64,000 bases of DNA from Lutibacter oricola (GTDB lineage Bacteria > Bacteroidota > Bacteroidia > Flavobacteriales > Flavobacteriaceae). Below are positions 36,437 to 45,857 of this stretch, in pieces (position 1 is the first letter of the stretch; every line of letters begins with the position of its first letter). Position numbers and translations under genes: made by a program. Below the pieces are notes generated by a model, which worked only from the letters and a program-made list of their open reading frames with translations, was not told where the DNA came from and made no database searches. Location: contig NZ_FNNJ01000002.1 in the NCBI RefSeq assembly GCF_900106565.1, positions 186,001-250,000 on the forward strand, in the 5' to 3' direction.

Positions 36437-36473
36437 ATAAAAAAAGCATCCCAAAATATAGGATGCTTTTAAA
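36437..36473 (-). terminator. Terminator after cytochrome c gene
   Basis: AAAAGCATCC ... GGATGCTTTT stem (36443-36452 with 36462-36471) with an A-rich side that reads as T-tract on minus, just downstream of the cytochrome gene. Confidence 0.8.
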
Positions 36474-36488
36474 ATATATTGTGTTAAA

Positions 36489-36905
36489 TTATTTTACACT
36501 TCTCATGTAAGCAGCAATTGCAGCTAATTCATCACCACTCATATCTTTTACAAAACTGTCTAAGTTAGCTTTCATAACAGCAACTTGACCTGGGTCAGTA
36601 TCAACAATAGCAGGAGATTCTCCTTTTAAAAACTTAACAATGTTTCCTTTTTGCTCACCGTAAACTTTAGTAATTTCTTTAATTGAAGGTCCAATAACCT
36701 TAGCATCAGCTTGGTGACAAGTAGTACAAGTTTTTTCAGTAAATAATTTTTTACCTAACTCTATACTGTTAACAGCTGTTTTAACTTCTTCTTTTACAGT
36801 TTCAACCTTAGTTTCAACTTCTTTTTTTACTTCTTCTTTCTTTTTTTCACCACAACTAACAAAAAATAGTGCAGACAGACCTAATACTAATACAGATTTT
36901 TTCAT
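36489..36905 (-). CDS. Membrane-anchored cytochrome c (class I)
   Basis: 138 residues. A lipoprotein signal (LGLSALFFVSC, Cys18) is followed by a Lys/Glu/Val-rich spacer of about 25 residues and then one c-type heme domain. The heme motif is CTTCHQ (about 60-65), and the distal Met ligand is likely in QVAVMKANL, with the C-terminal helix ELAAIAAYMRSVK. It carries electrons in the periplasm near the membrane. Its promoter has a -7 box and an inverted repeat. Confidence 0.9.
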   Translation of the reverse strand: MKKSVLVLGLSALFFVSCGEKKKEEVKKEVETKVETVKEEVKTAVNSIELGKKLFTEKTCTTCHQADAKVIGPSIKEITKVYGEQKGNIVKFLKGESPAIVDTDPGQVAVMKANLDSFVKDMSGDELAAIAAYMRSVK

Positions 36906-36930
36906 TTTTTTTGAATTGATTTATGTATTA

Positions 36931-36964
36931 CAAATTTATTTAAATATTTTACATCACTATGTAA
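36931..36964 (-). promoter_or_regulatory. Cytochrome c gene promoter with inverted repeat
   Basis: Minus strand -7 box TAAATTTG (36931-36938, exact) and, 10 nt upstream, TTACAT-N4-ATGTAA (36949-36964) centred about -29. On minus it contains GATGTAAAAT, the same 10-mer as the Crp/Fnr promoter repeat. Confidence 0.45.
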
Positions 36965-37148
36965 TTATTATAACATTTTTTTGAATTCTAAAATTTAGAA
37001 TGAATCTAAATAGTAATATCTAATGTTAATTTAGTATTATAAAAAGACATTTTTTTAAATGAAAATTATTGTAATTTGCGAGCAATTAGGATGATTTCTC
37101 TCCTTTAATGAGGAATTGATATTTTTCAATTTATAAAACTTTTTAAAG

Positions 37149-38393
37149 ATGATTTCAGAAAACAAATTATCACAACAAGCAATTGATTTAGAAAACGAGT
37201 ATGGAGCTCACAACTATCATCCATTACCAGTAGTATTAAGTAAAGGAGAAGGAGTATTTGTATGGGATGTTGAAGGTAAACGTTATTACGACTTTTTATC
37301 GGCTTATTCTGCAGTAAATCAAGGGCATTGCCATCCTGCAATTATTGGAGCATTAAAAACACAAGCAGAAAGTTTAACCTTAACTTCTAGAGCTTTTTAT
37401 AGCGATATGTTAGGTAAATACGAGCAATTTGTAACCAATTATTTTGGTTTTGATAAAGTATTACCAATGAATACAGGAGCAGAGGCGGTTGAAACTGCAA
37501 TTAAACTTTGTAGAAAATACGCTTACGAGAAAAAAGGTATTGCTGAAAATGAAGCACAAATAATTGTTTGTAAAAATAATTTCCACGGAAGAACTACAAC
37601 AATTATATCTTTTTCTAATGATGAAGTTGCACGTAAAAACTTTGGACCATATACAAGTGGTTTCTTAAAAATAGATTACGATAATTTAGAAGCTTTAGAA
37701 GAAACAATAAAAGCAAATAAAAATGTAGCAGGTTTTTTAGTTGAACCTATTCAAGGTGAAGCTGGAGTTTATGTTCCTTCAGAAGGATATTTAACAAAAG
37801 CAAAAGAAATTTGTGAAAAACACGGGGTTTTATTTATTGCTGATGAAGTTCAAACAGGTGTTGCTAGAACAGGTCAATTATTAGCAGTTAATCACGAAAA
37901 TGTAAAGCCAGATATTTTAATTTTAGGTAAAGCATTAAGTGGTGGAGTATACCCAGTTTCTGCTGTGTTTTCTAGTAGTGAAATAATGGATGTTATTAGA
38001 CCAGGTCAGCACGGATCAACTTTTGGAGGTAATCCTTTAGCTTGTGCCGTTGCAATTGCAGCGTTAAATGTTGTTACTGATGAAAATTTAGCTGAAAAAG
38101 CTGAAGAATTAGGACAATTATTCCGTTCAGAAATTAATACACGTTTGGTAGAGAAAAGTAAATTTGTTTCACTTGTTAGAGGTAAAGGGTTATTAAATGC
38201 TATTGTTATTAACGATGATGAGGATAGTTCAACTGCTTGGGATATTTGTATAAAACTAAGAGATAATGGATTATTAGCTAAGCCAACACACGGCAACATT
38301 ATTCGTTTTGCACCACCTTTAGTTATGACTAAAGAGCAATTATTAGAATGTGTATCAATAATTGAATCTACTATTTTAGAGTTTGAAAACTAA
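37149..38393 (+). CDS. rocD: Ornithine--oxo-acid aminotransferase
   Basis: 414 residues. PLP fold-type I class III motifs are present: LPMNTGAEAVETAIK, LFIADEVQTGVARTG, and the PLP Lys in LGKALSGGVYPVSAV. The N-terminus AHNYHPLPVVLSKGEGVFVWD is typical of ornithine aminotransferase. It converts ornithine to glutamate semialdehyde, linking arginine and proline metabolism. It stands alone, with a terminator after it; a weak TAATTTG-type box lies about 70 nt upstream. Confidence 0.94.
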   Translation: MISENKLSQQAIDLENEYGAHNYHPLPVVLSKGEGVFVWDVEGKRYYDFLSAYSAVNQGHCHPAIIGALKTQAESLTLTSRAFYSDMLGKYEQFVTNYFGFDKVLPMNTGAEAVETAIKLCRKYAYEKKGIAENEAQIIVCKNNFHGRTTTIISFSNDEVARKNFGPYTSGFLKIDYDNLEALEETIKANKNVAGFLVEPIQGEAGVYVPSEGYLTKAKEICEKHGVLFIADEVQTGVARTGQLLAVNHENVKPDILILGKALSGGVYPVSAVFSSSEIMDVIRPGQHGSTFGGNPLACAVAIAALNVVTDENLAEKAEELGQLFRSEINTRLVEKSKFVSLVRGKGLLNAIVINDDEDSSTAWDICIKLRDNGLLAKPTHGNIIRFAPPLVMTKEQLLECVSIIESTILEFEN

Positions 38394-38411
38394 ACTTTAT
38401 AAAATTTATAT

Positions 38412-38441
38412 AGAAAAGCGGCTAATTAGTCGCTTTTTTTT
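38412..38441 (+). terminator. Terminator after rocD
   Basis: AAAGCG-gCTAATTAGt-CGCTTT stem (38415-38436) with an upstream A run and downstream T run. Confidence 0.82.
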
Positions 38442-38581
38442 ATGTGTTATAGTTACTATTTTCAAAAAAAATAGTACTTATAAACATTGTTGTTAATTAA
38501 TTAAATAGTTAAAACATAGTTATTTGTTGATTTTTAGATAATTAGTTTGTATTTTTAAATAATAATTAAACCCCTATAATT

Positions 38582-38929
38582 ATGATTAAAAAATTACCCC
38601 TACTAATTTTAATTTGTTGTTTTTCTCTAAGCTTTGCAAAACCACCCAATATTACAAGTGCTTTATTTGTAAAAAAAAATCAAGTAAATTTTGATTTTAG
38701 ATTTAATAATACAGTAAAAATATATGGTAATAACTCAACTATTTATATAAGCAGTAAATTACCAATTTCTACTAAAGTAGAAGTTTATAATATTTTGGGA
38801 CAGCAAATTTTATCTAAAGAAATTATAAAGCAAACTAAAACTAAGTTAGATGTGCCAGGCTATAAAGGAATAGCATTTATTGTTTTAACAGTTGATAGAG
38901 AAAAAATTAAAAAGAAAGTAATTTTATAA
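38582..38929 (+). CDS. Small secreted protein with a T9SS-type C-terminal domain
   Basis: 115 residues. Signal peptide 1-19 (MIKKLPLLILICCFSLSFA). From about residue 50 the sequence follows the type IX sorting-domain pattern: STIYISSKLPISTKVEVYNI with LGQQILSKE, and an ending KIKKKVIL. Only about 30 residues sit between signal and domain, so the protein is practically just the domain. It may be exported by the type IX system or be a remnant. No partner gene adjoins it. Confidence 0.62.
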   Translation: MIKKLPLLILICCFSLSFAKPPNITSALFVKKNQVNFDFRFNNTVKIYGNNSTIYISSKLPISTKVEVYNILGQQILSKEIIKQTKTKLDVPGYKGIAFIVLTVDREKIKKKVIL

Positions 38930-38962
38930 AAAAAAAGCGGCTATTAATAGCCGCTTTTTTTT
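38928..38962. terminator. Bidirectional terminator
   Basis: Perfect 18-nt palindrome GCGGCTATTAATAGCCGC (38937-38954) with an A run on the left and a T run on the right. It serves the CTD-like gene on plus and the helicase gene on minus; the T run meets the helicase stop codon. Confidence 0.92.
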
Positions 38963-40811
38963 ATCCGTTTCTTCTTCTAGAATTCTTATTCGATCCAAAG
39001 TCGCCTGGGTTAGAACGTTTTCTTCCAAATCCGCTAGTGTTTCCACCACCTTCTTTACGATCTTTACTACGTTTTCTTCCTCCACCGCTTCTTCGGTTTT
39101 CGTTTCTTTCACCACCATCATTATCTCTTCTTCTACGGCCTCCACCGTTTCCACCATCTCTTCTTCTTCGGCCACCGCCGCCTCTTCCAGAGCGTTTCTT
39201 TTCAGTAATTTCAACATTTACACCTCTACCTTCAAAATCAACATCATTTTCTTCAAAAGAACTTATTGTTTCTTTGGTGTAGTTTTTATCTAATTCAAAA
39301 AACGAGAATGTGTCTAAAATTTCTATCTGACCAATTTCAATATTTTTCGCAATTTGCTGGTCATTAATTAAACCAATTAATCTTGCAGGGTTTAATTTGT
39401 CTTTTCTACCAATATTAATAAAGAAACGAGTCATATTCTCGTCATCTCTGCGTTTTCCTCTACTATCTTGACCACGCATTTGATCGCTGTCATTTAAGTC
39501 AGGAGCGTTCTGGTAGTATGATAAGAATGTGTTAAACTCTAACGAAACAAACCTTTTAATTAACTCTTCACGATCTAAACCTTCTAATTTCTCGTAAATA
39601 GATGGTAAGAATTCAGTTATTTGATCTTCGTTTACTTCAATATCGTGTACTTTATCAATTAATTTTAATAATTGATTTTGGCAAATTTCTTTTCCTGTTG
39701 GAATTGGAGTGCTAACAAACTTTTTACCTATAATTCTTTCAATAGGGCGAAGTTTACCTTTTTCTCTACCTGATACAATTGCAATTGAAATACCTTCTTT
39801 ACCAGCTCTACCAGTTCTACCGCTTCGGTGAGTGTAAGATTCTATTTGGTCTGGTAATTTATGGTTAATTACGTGTGTTAAATCGTTAACATCTAATCCT
39901 CTAGCAGCAACATCTGTAGCAACTAAAATTTGTAAATGCTTTTTTCTGAATTTATCCATAACACCATCACGTTGTGTTTGAGATAAATCTCCGTGTAATG
40001 CGTCTGCGTTATAACCATCCTTAATTAATTTATCAGCTATTTCTTGAGTTTCTCTACGAGTTCTACAGAAAATAATACTGTAAATATCTGGGTTTACATC
40101 TGCAATACGTTTAAGTGCAGCATATCTATTTCGTTCAGATACCACATAATATTGATGCGATACTTGATCAGACCCTTTATTTTTTTCACCTGAAGTAATT
40201 TCAACAGGGTTATACATGTAGTTACGTGCTATGCTTTCCACTTCTCTTGGAAATGTTGCAGAGAATAATAACGTTTGTTTTTCGTCTGGAGTTGCAGCAA
40301 GAATTTTATCTAATTCATCTTTAAAGCCCATATTTAACATTTCGTCTGCTTCGTCTAATACTAGCCACTCAACGTTAGAAAGTTTTAATTGTCTTCTGTT
40401 AATTAAATCAACAGTTCTTCCAGGTGTTCCAACAACAATATGTACACCTTTTTTTAATTTTCTAATTTGCTCTTCGATATTAGCACCACCATAAACGGCA
40501 GCTACTCTAAAGCCTTTAATGTGTTTTGCAAATTCTTCAATGTTGTTTGCTATTTGTAAGGCTAACTCACGCGTTGGAGATAGAATAATAGCTTGTGTGT
40601 TTTTACTTTCTGTATCAATTTGTTCTAAAATTGGCAAACTAAAAGCAGCTGTTTTACCAGTACCAGTTTGTGCGAAAGCTTTTAAATCATCTTTAGATGC
40701 AATTACTTGTGGAATTGCTTTTTCTTGAATTTCAGTTGGGTTTTCATAGCCCAAGTCGGTTAGAGCCTTAATGATATTTTCATTAAGCCCTAAGTCTTTA
40801 AATGTAGTCAT
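38961..40811 (-). CDS. DEAD-box RNA helicase with basic Gly/Arg-rich tail
   Basis: 616 residues. All helicase motifs are clear: AQTGTGKTAAF, SPTRELALQ, DEAD, SAT, and HRSGRTGRAGK. A DbpA-like RNA-binding domain spans about 470-545 (TRFFINIGRKDKLNPARLIGL). The last ~70 residues are RGG/RRRR-rich, low-complexity and disordered. This is the DeaD/CsdA group, which remodels ribosome-assembly and mRNA structures, often at low temperature. Open frames seen on the other strand in the tail are artefacts of its Gly/Arg codons. Confidence 0.92.
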   Translation of the reverse strand: MTTFKDLGLNENIIKALTDLGYENPTEIQEKAIPQVIASKDDLKAFAQTGTGKTAAFSLPILEQIDTESKNTQAIILSPTRELALQIANNIEEFAKHIKGFRVAAVYGGANIEEQIRKLKKGVHIVVGTPGRTVDLINRRQLKLSNVEWLVLDEADEMLNMGFKDELDKILAATPDEKQTLLFSATFPREVESIARNYMYNPVEITSGEKNKGSDQVSHQYYVVSERNRYAALKRIADVNPDIYSIIFCRTRRETQEIADKLIKDGYNADALHGDLSQTQRDGVMDKFRKKHLQILVATDVAARGLDVNDLTHVINHKLPDQIESYTHRSGRTGRAGKEGISIAIVSGREKGKLRPIERIIGKKFVSTPIPTGKEICQNQLLKLIDKVHDIEVNEDQITEFLPSIYEKLEGLDREELIKRFVSLEFNTFLSYYQNAPDLNDSDQMRGQDSRGKRRDDENMTRFFINIGRKDKLNPARLIGLINDQQIAKNIEIGQIEILDTFSFFELDKNYTKETISSFEENDVDFEGRGVNVEITEKKRSGRGGGGRRRRDGGNGGGRRRRDNDGGERNENRRSGGGRKRSKDRKEGGGNTSGFGRKRSNPGDFGSNKNSRRRNG

Positions 40812-40866
40812 TCTGTATAAATTATTGATTTACAGATGCCCATCTATAAACCGGTTAAAAAACGTG

Positions 40867-40874
40867 CAAAGGTA
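40867..40874 (-). promoter_or_regulatory. -7 box upstream of the helicase gene
   Basis: Minus strand TACCTTTG, exact TAnnTTTG, about 55 nt before the helicase ATG, leaving a leader long enough for post-transcriptional control as in cold-inducible helicases. Confidence 0.5.
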
Positions 40875-40912
40875 CACTTATATTTGGTCTTAGCGACTAA
40901 AAAGTAGTTTTT

Positions 40913-42298
40913 TTATAATTTGTTTAATTCCGAACCTAACTTTCTAGAATCTAAATAAGTAAATCCATTTTTTACAATACCCTTATTATCTATAATAATT
41001 GTGCGAGGGTATTTACTAGTTAAAAATGTGTTTGCAATACTGTTTTTTGTTAAAATAAATTGTTTGCTGGTGTCTAATTTTTTAAAATTAGGATCGTTAG
41101 AAATTTCTTCTAAAGAATTTTGCATACTAATACCAATAAATAATATTGATGGATATTTTTTTTCTAAGAATTGAATTCGATTTGTTAAATATTCTGAAGA
41201 CATAAACTCTGTAGACCAAAAGTAAATTACAGTATTTTTCTTTTTAATAATATCGTTTATGTTAATACTGTCTTTAGTAATTGAAGCAACTTTAAAATTT
41301 TCTAAAGGAGCATTGTTTCTAACTTTTTTACTGTCATTTACTAAGTTTTTAACCTGGTTAACAGCTTGTCTATTAGTGCAATTGTCTAAAAATAGCTCTA
41401 AAGTTTTTTCGTTAATACTGCAAGTAGATTCACTTTTTAAAAAATCGTTTACAACAACTTTTTTTAATAAAGTGTTTTTAAAATCTTCAATTTCAACGTT
41501 ATCAATTATTGCATTTAATAAGTTTATTGTTATGTTGTTTTGTGTAGAGTCTTTCTCTTTTAATTGATGTGAAAGATTGTACATATAACTTACAACATAG
41601 TTTTGATAAGGGTAAAAACTAACTAAATCACTTTCATCTAAATCAATATCTTTTCTAAACTTGTAAAAGTTAGACGATACTGTTGGGAATTTAGCTAAAT
41701 TATTTGCCTTTTTATTGTAGTAAGGGTATACTTCTTTTAAACGATAAATAGGGAAGTGAATTGCAGAGTTTGTTAACTTTTTAAACCCATCCGAAAGTTC
41801 ATTGGGTAAATTTTGGGCAAAATTATTATAAATAGAAATGCGTTCATTAGTTAAAGAATCTAGCTTACTTTCAAACTTTTGTTCGTTTAAATTAAAGTAG
41901 CGGTACATTGCTTTTTCTTCTTTCTCATTTTGCAAAAATAAATTTATTAAAAATTCATTTTTACTACTTCCATTACCACTAAAAACAAGCGATTCATCAA
42001 AATCCCATGTGTTTAAACGAATTAATATGCTGTCTTTAGGTTCTAAATAAATATATTGAAATTCAATACCATGTTTAAAAGTATATAAGCCTTCTTCTAA
42101 ACTATTGTATTTATTTATAAAGCGGTTGTTTTTATCTAAATTTAAAGAGTCTATAACTATATCATCTTTTAATAACAAAACATAGTTAGATTTTGGATTT
42201 ACAACTTCGCCACCAAAATAAATTGTAGAGTTACCATTTTTTGTTGAATTACAACTAATGGTTAGGGCTAATATAATAATACTTAATATATATCTCAT
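40913..42298 (-). CDS. Thioredoxin-fold lipoprotein lacking the CxxC pair
   Basis: 461 residues. Lipoprotein signal ending ALTISC (Cys16). An N-terminal DUF4369-like beta domain (to about 110, IVIDSLNLDKNNRF) precedes a helical middle and a C-terminal thioredoxin-like domain from about 330. The usual WCxxC position reads YFWSTEFMSS: the Trp remains, both Cys are gone. So it may bind rather than reduce. TlpA/ResA-like proteins of this layout are common in Bacteroidota. Confidence 0.72.
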   Translation of the reverse strand: MRYILSIIILALTISCNSTKNGNSTIYFGGEVVNPKSNYVLLLKDDIVIDSLNLDKNNRFINKYNSLEEGLYTFKHGIEFQYIYLEPKDSILIRLNTWDFDESLVFSGNGSSKNEFLINLFLQNEKEEKAMYRYFNLNEQKFESKLDSLTNERISIYNNFAQNLPNELSDGFKKLTNSAIHFPIYRLKEVYPYYNKKANNLAKFPTVSSNFYKFRKDIDLDESDLVSFYPYQNYVVSYMYNLSHQLKEKDSTQNNITINLLNAIIDNVEIEDFKNTLLKKVVVNDFLKSESTCSINEKTLELFLDNCTNRQAVNQVKNLVNDSKKVRNNAPLENFKVASITKDSININDIIKKKNTVIYFWSTEFMSSEYLTNRIQFLEKKYPSILFIGISMQNSLEEISNDPNFKKLDTSKQFILTKNSIANTFLTSKYPRTIIIDNKGIVKNGFTYLDSRKLGSELNKL

Positions 42299-42432
42299 TG
42301 AAATTGAATTACAACAAAAATAGACACTGTATTATTTATAGCTTGTTAACATGTTGTTAAATGTATAATTAGAAATCTTAAAAGAAGTAAAATTAACTTC
42401 AATTTAAGTGTTTTATACTAAAACTAATTGAT

Positions 42433-42440
42433 TACTTTTG
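42433..42440 (+). promoter_or_regulatory. -7 box upstream of ybiT
   Basis: TACTTTTG, exact TAnnTTTG, 27 nt before the ATG. Confidence 0.45.
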
Positions 42441-42452
42441 CAGCGAAATTAA

Positions 42453-44093
<1,641 letters not shown>

Positions 44094-44102
44094 AAATGTA
44101 TT

Positions 44103-44141
44103 TATAAAAAAAAAGGGAGCTTTAAGCTCCCTTTTTTTTAT
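44103..44141. terminator. Bidirectional terminator
   Basis: GGGAGCTTtAAGCTCCC (44115-44131) with an A run and a T run, between ybiT (+) and the sensor gene (-). Confidence 0.92.
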
Positions 44142-44599
44142 TTCCCATTCATTCGTTTCCGCTTACCAAATTCACGTAACAATCGTCGATTGAAATCTCT
44201 TTCTGCTTTATGCAGCTTTAATATTTTTTTTGCTGAAATTATTTTTCGCAATTCCTTAATCATTTCAGTTTTTTGCTTGCTAATTTCAATTTCTTTAGAA
44301 AGTCTTGCTTCAATTATTTTTGAAGCTTCAGCTTCGCTTAAGTCATCAATTCCATTATTTCCAGCGCCTCTAACTCCTTTTAAAGAGCCGTTTTCTAAAT
44401 TATATTTTATTGTTTGAATTTTCGTGTTGTACTTATTATAAACAGGCCAAAATTTTTCAGCTTCGTTACTAGTTAAATCAATAGCATCTGTTATGTACGA
44501 TGTTTTAAGTAATTTAATCCGTTCTCTGCTCATTTTTTGTGCAGTTGTAACAGAAATTGAAGTAATAAATACAATTAATATAAGTAGTGCTTTTTTCAT
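44138..44599 (-). CDS. Periplasmic Spy/CpxP-like helical protein of an ECF cassette
   Basis: 153 residues. Signal peptide 1-20 (MKKALLILIVFITSISVTTA), then a Lys/Arg/Glu-rich all-helical protein with EAEKFWPVYNKYNTKIQTIK and a basic C-terminus RLLREFGKRKRMNGK. The L-T-x-x-E-A-E-K-F-W motif and helical repeat fit the Spy/CpxP-type or flavobacterial 'sensor of ECF sigma' proteins. It lies 2 nt after the anti-sigma-like gene. It may sense envelope stress; inferred from context. Confidence 0.7.
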   Translation of the reverse strand: MKKALLILIVFITSISVTTAQKMSRERIKLLKTSYITDAIDLTSNEAEKFWPVYNKYNTKIQTIKYNLENGSLKGVRGAGNNGIDDLSEAEASKIIEARLSKEIEISKQKTEMIKELRKIISAKKILKLHKAERDFNRRLLREFGKRKRMNGK

Positions 44600-44601
44600 G
44601 T

Positions 44602-45225
44602 TTAATTTTTTATCATAAATTGTTCAATAGATTCTAAATCAATAGATTCAAATAATTCATCATCGCTAATAGAAGTATCTAAAAAGGAGTCTTCTAGTTC
44701 AACATCAGCATAAATGTTTGCTAATGTGGTATTGCTTAACTCTATATTTCCTTCGTCAATCCAATTTTCAATATCATTTGTAGCTAAAGAATCGAAGCTC
44801 ACCGGTTCTGTATTATTTGTTAGCGTAAACATAAGTAGGAGCGAAGCAGCTATAGCTAAAGGTATAAATACTTTTTTAGCGTTATTTTTTAATTGAATTA
44901 CTTTACTAGGTTTCTTATTTAGTTTTTCAAAAACAGCATCTTCAATAGAATCAAAATAATTATTTGGCACATTGTGAGTGTCTTTTTCGTTTAATGCTTC
45001 AGCCTTTAATTTTGAAATTGTTATACTTTCAATGTCTTCAAAATAATTAGTAGGAGTCTTAAAAATTTCTTGAGAACTTTTGTTTAAGCTATTTTTTAAA
45101 TTTATTTCAGAAATAACAAGTTCTTCAACAGAGTTAAAGTAATTAGCAGGTACTTTAAATCCAATTTCTTTTTTTGAAATTGAGCTTAAATTAGGAGCTA
45201 TTTTATGTAATTCTTCTTTATTCAT
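44602..45225 (-). CDS. Anti-sigma-like membrane protein with three N-terminal repeats
   Basis: 207 residues. Three repeats with the core P-x-N-Y-F-x-x-[VI]-E start at residues 26 (VPANYFNSVE), 58 (TPTNYFEDIE) and 87 (VPNNYFDSIE). One transmembrane helix lies at about 117-133, and an acidic tail follows. The layout (cytoplasmic repeats, one helix, periplasmic end) and the gene order suggest an anti-sigma factor, but no zinc or ASD motif is seen. It follows the sigma gene after 34 nt. Confidence 0.65.
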   Translation of the reverse strand: MNKEELHKIAPNLSSISKKEIGFKVPANYFNSVEELVISEINLKNSLNKSSQEIFKTPTNYFEDIESITISKLKAEALNEKDTHNVPNNYFDSIEDAVFEKLNKKPSKVIQLKNNAKKVFIPLAIAASLLLMFTLTNNTEPVSFDSLATNDIENWIDEGNIELSNTTLANIYADVELEDSFLDTSISDDELFESIDLESIEQFMIKN

Positions 45226-45259
45226 ATCTATATTATAGACTATATCTAATTGAAATAGT

Positions 45260-45802
45260 TTAATGTGTTTTTATATATTTTTCTATTTTTTTAACTGCGT
45301 GAAAGTACGAAGCTTTTAAAGCGCCTACCGATGTGTCTAATATTTCGGACATTTCATCGTATTTCATTTCATCAAAATACTTCATATTAAAAACTAGTTG
45401 TTGTTTATGTGGTAATGTAACTATTGCTTTTTGAAGTATTAGCTGAATTTGATCGCCATTAAAATGATTGTCAGATTCTAAATTACTAGCCATTTCGCTT
45501 TGTAGTTCACTTAATTCTACATTTTTAACTTTTGCTTTTTTATTAATAAACGTAATGGCTTCGTTGGTTGCAATTCTATAAATCCAAGTAAATAATTTAC
45601 TGTCTTCGTTAAATTTATGAATGTTTTTGAAAACCTTTATAAATGTATTTTGTAGTACATCATCAGCATCTTCATGATTTAACACCATTTTTCGAATATG
45701 CCAATACAAACGCTCTTTGTACGCAGTCATTAAACTACGAAAGGCGGTTTCTTGGGTTCTAGAATTTTTAAGTTGGCTAACTAATACTTTTTCGTCTATC
45801 AC
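45260..45802 (-). CDS. ECF-type RNA polymerase sigma factor
   Basis: 180 residues, GTG start at 45802. Region 2 is seen as HEDADDVLQNTFIKVFKNIHKF with the -10-binding segment KLFTWIYRIATNEAITFINK, and region 4 as LPHKQQLVFNMKYFDEMKYDEMSEIL with the following helix. It directs RNA polymerase to an envelope-stress-type regulon. The two genes downstream encode its likely anti-sigma factor and a periplasmic sensor. Confidence 0.93.
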   Translation of the reverse strand: MIDEKVLVSQLKNSRTQETAFRSLMTAYKERLYWHIRKMVLNHEDADDVLQNTFIKVFKNIHKFNEDSKLFTWIYRIATNEAITFINKKAKVKNVELSELQSEMASNLESDNHFNGDQIQLILQKAIVTLPHKQQLVFNMKYFDEMKYDEMSEILDTSVGALKASYFHAVKKIEKYIKTH

Positions 45803-45857
45803 GTAAAACTTTTTTAATTAGACTACTAAATGTACTAAAAGTTTAATTAGGTTATAA

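Noticed and set aside
38924-39282. Open frames in the helicase tail region on both strands
   Set aside because: They are repetitive Glu/Val- or Pro/Leu-rich readings of the Gly/Arg-rich tail codons, not independent genes.
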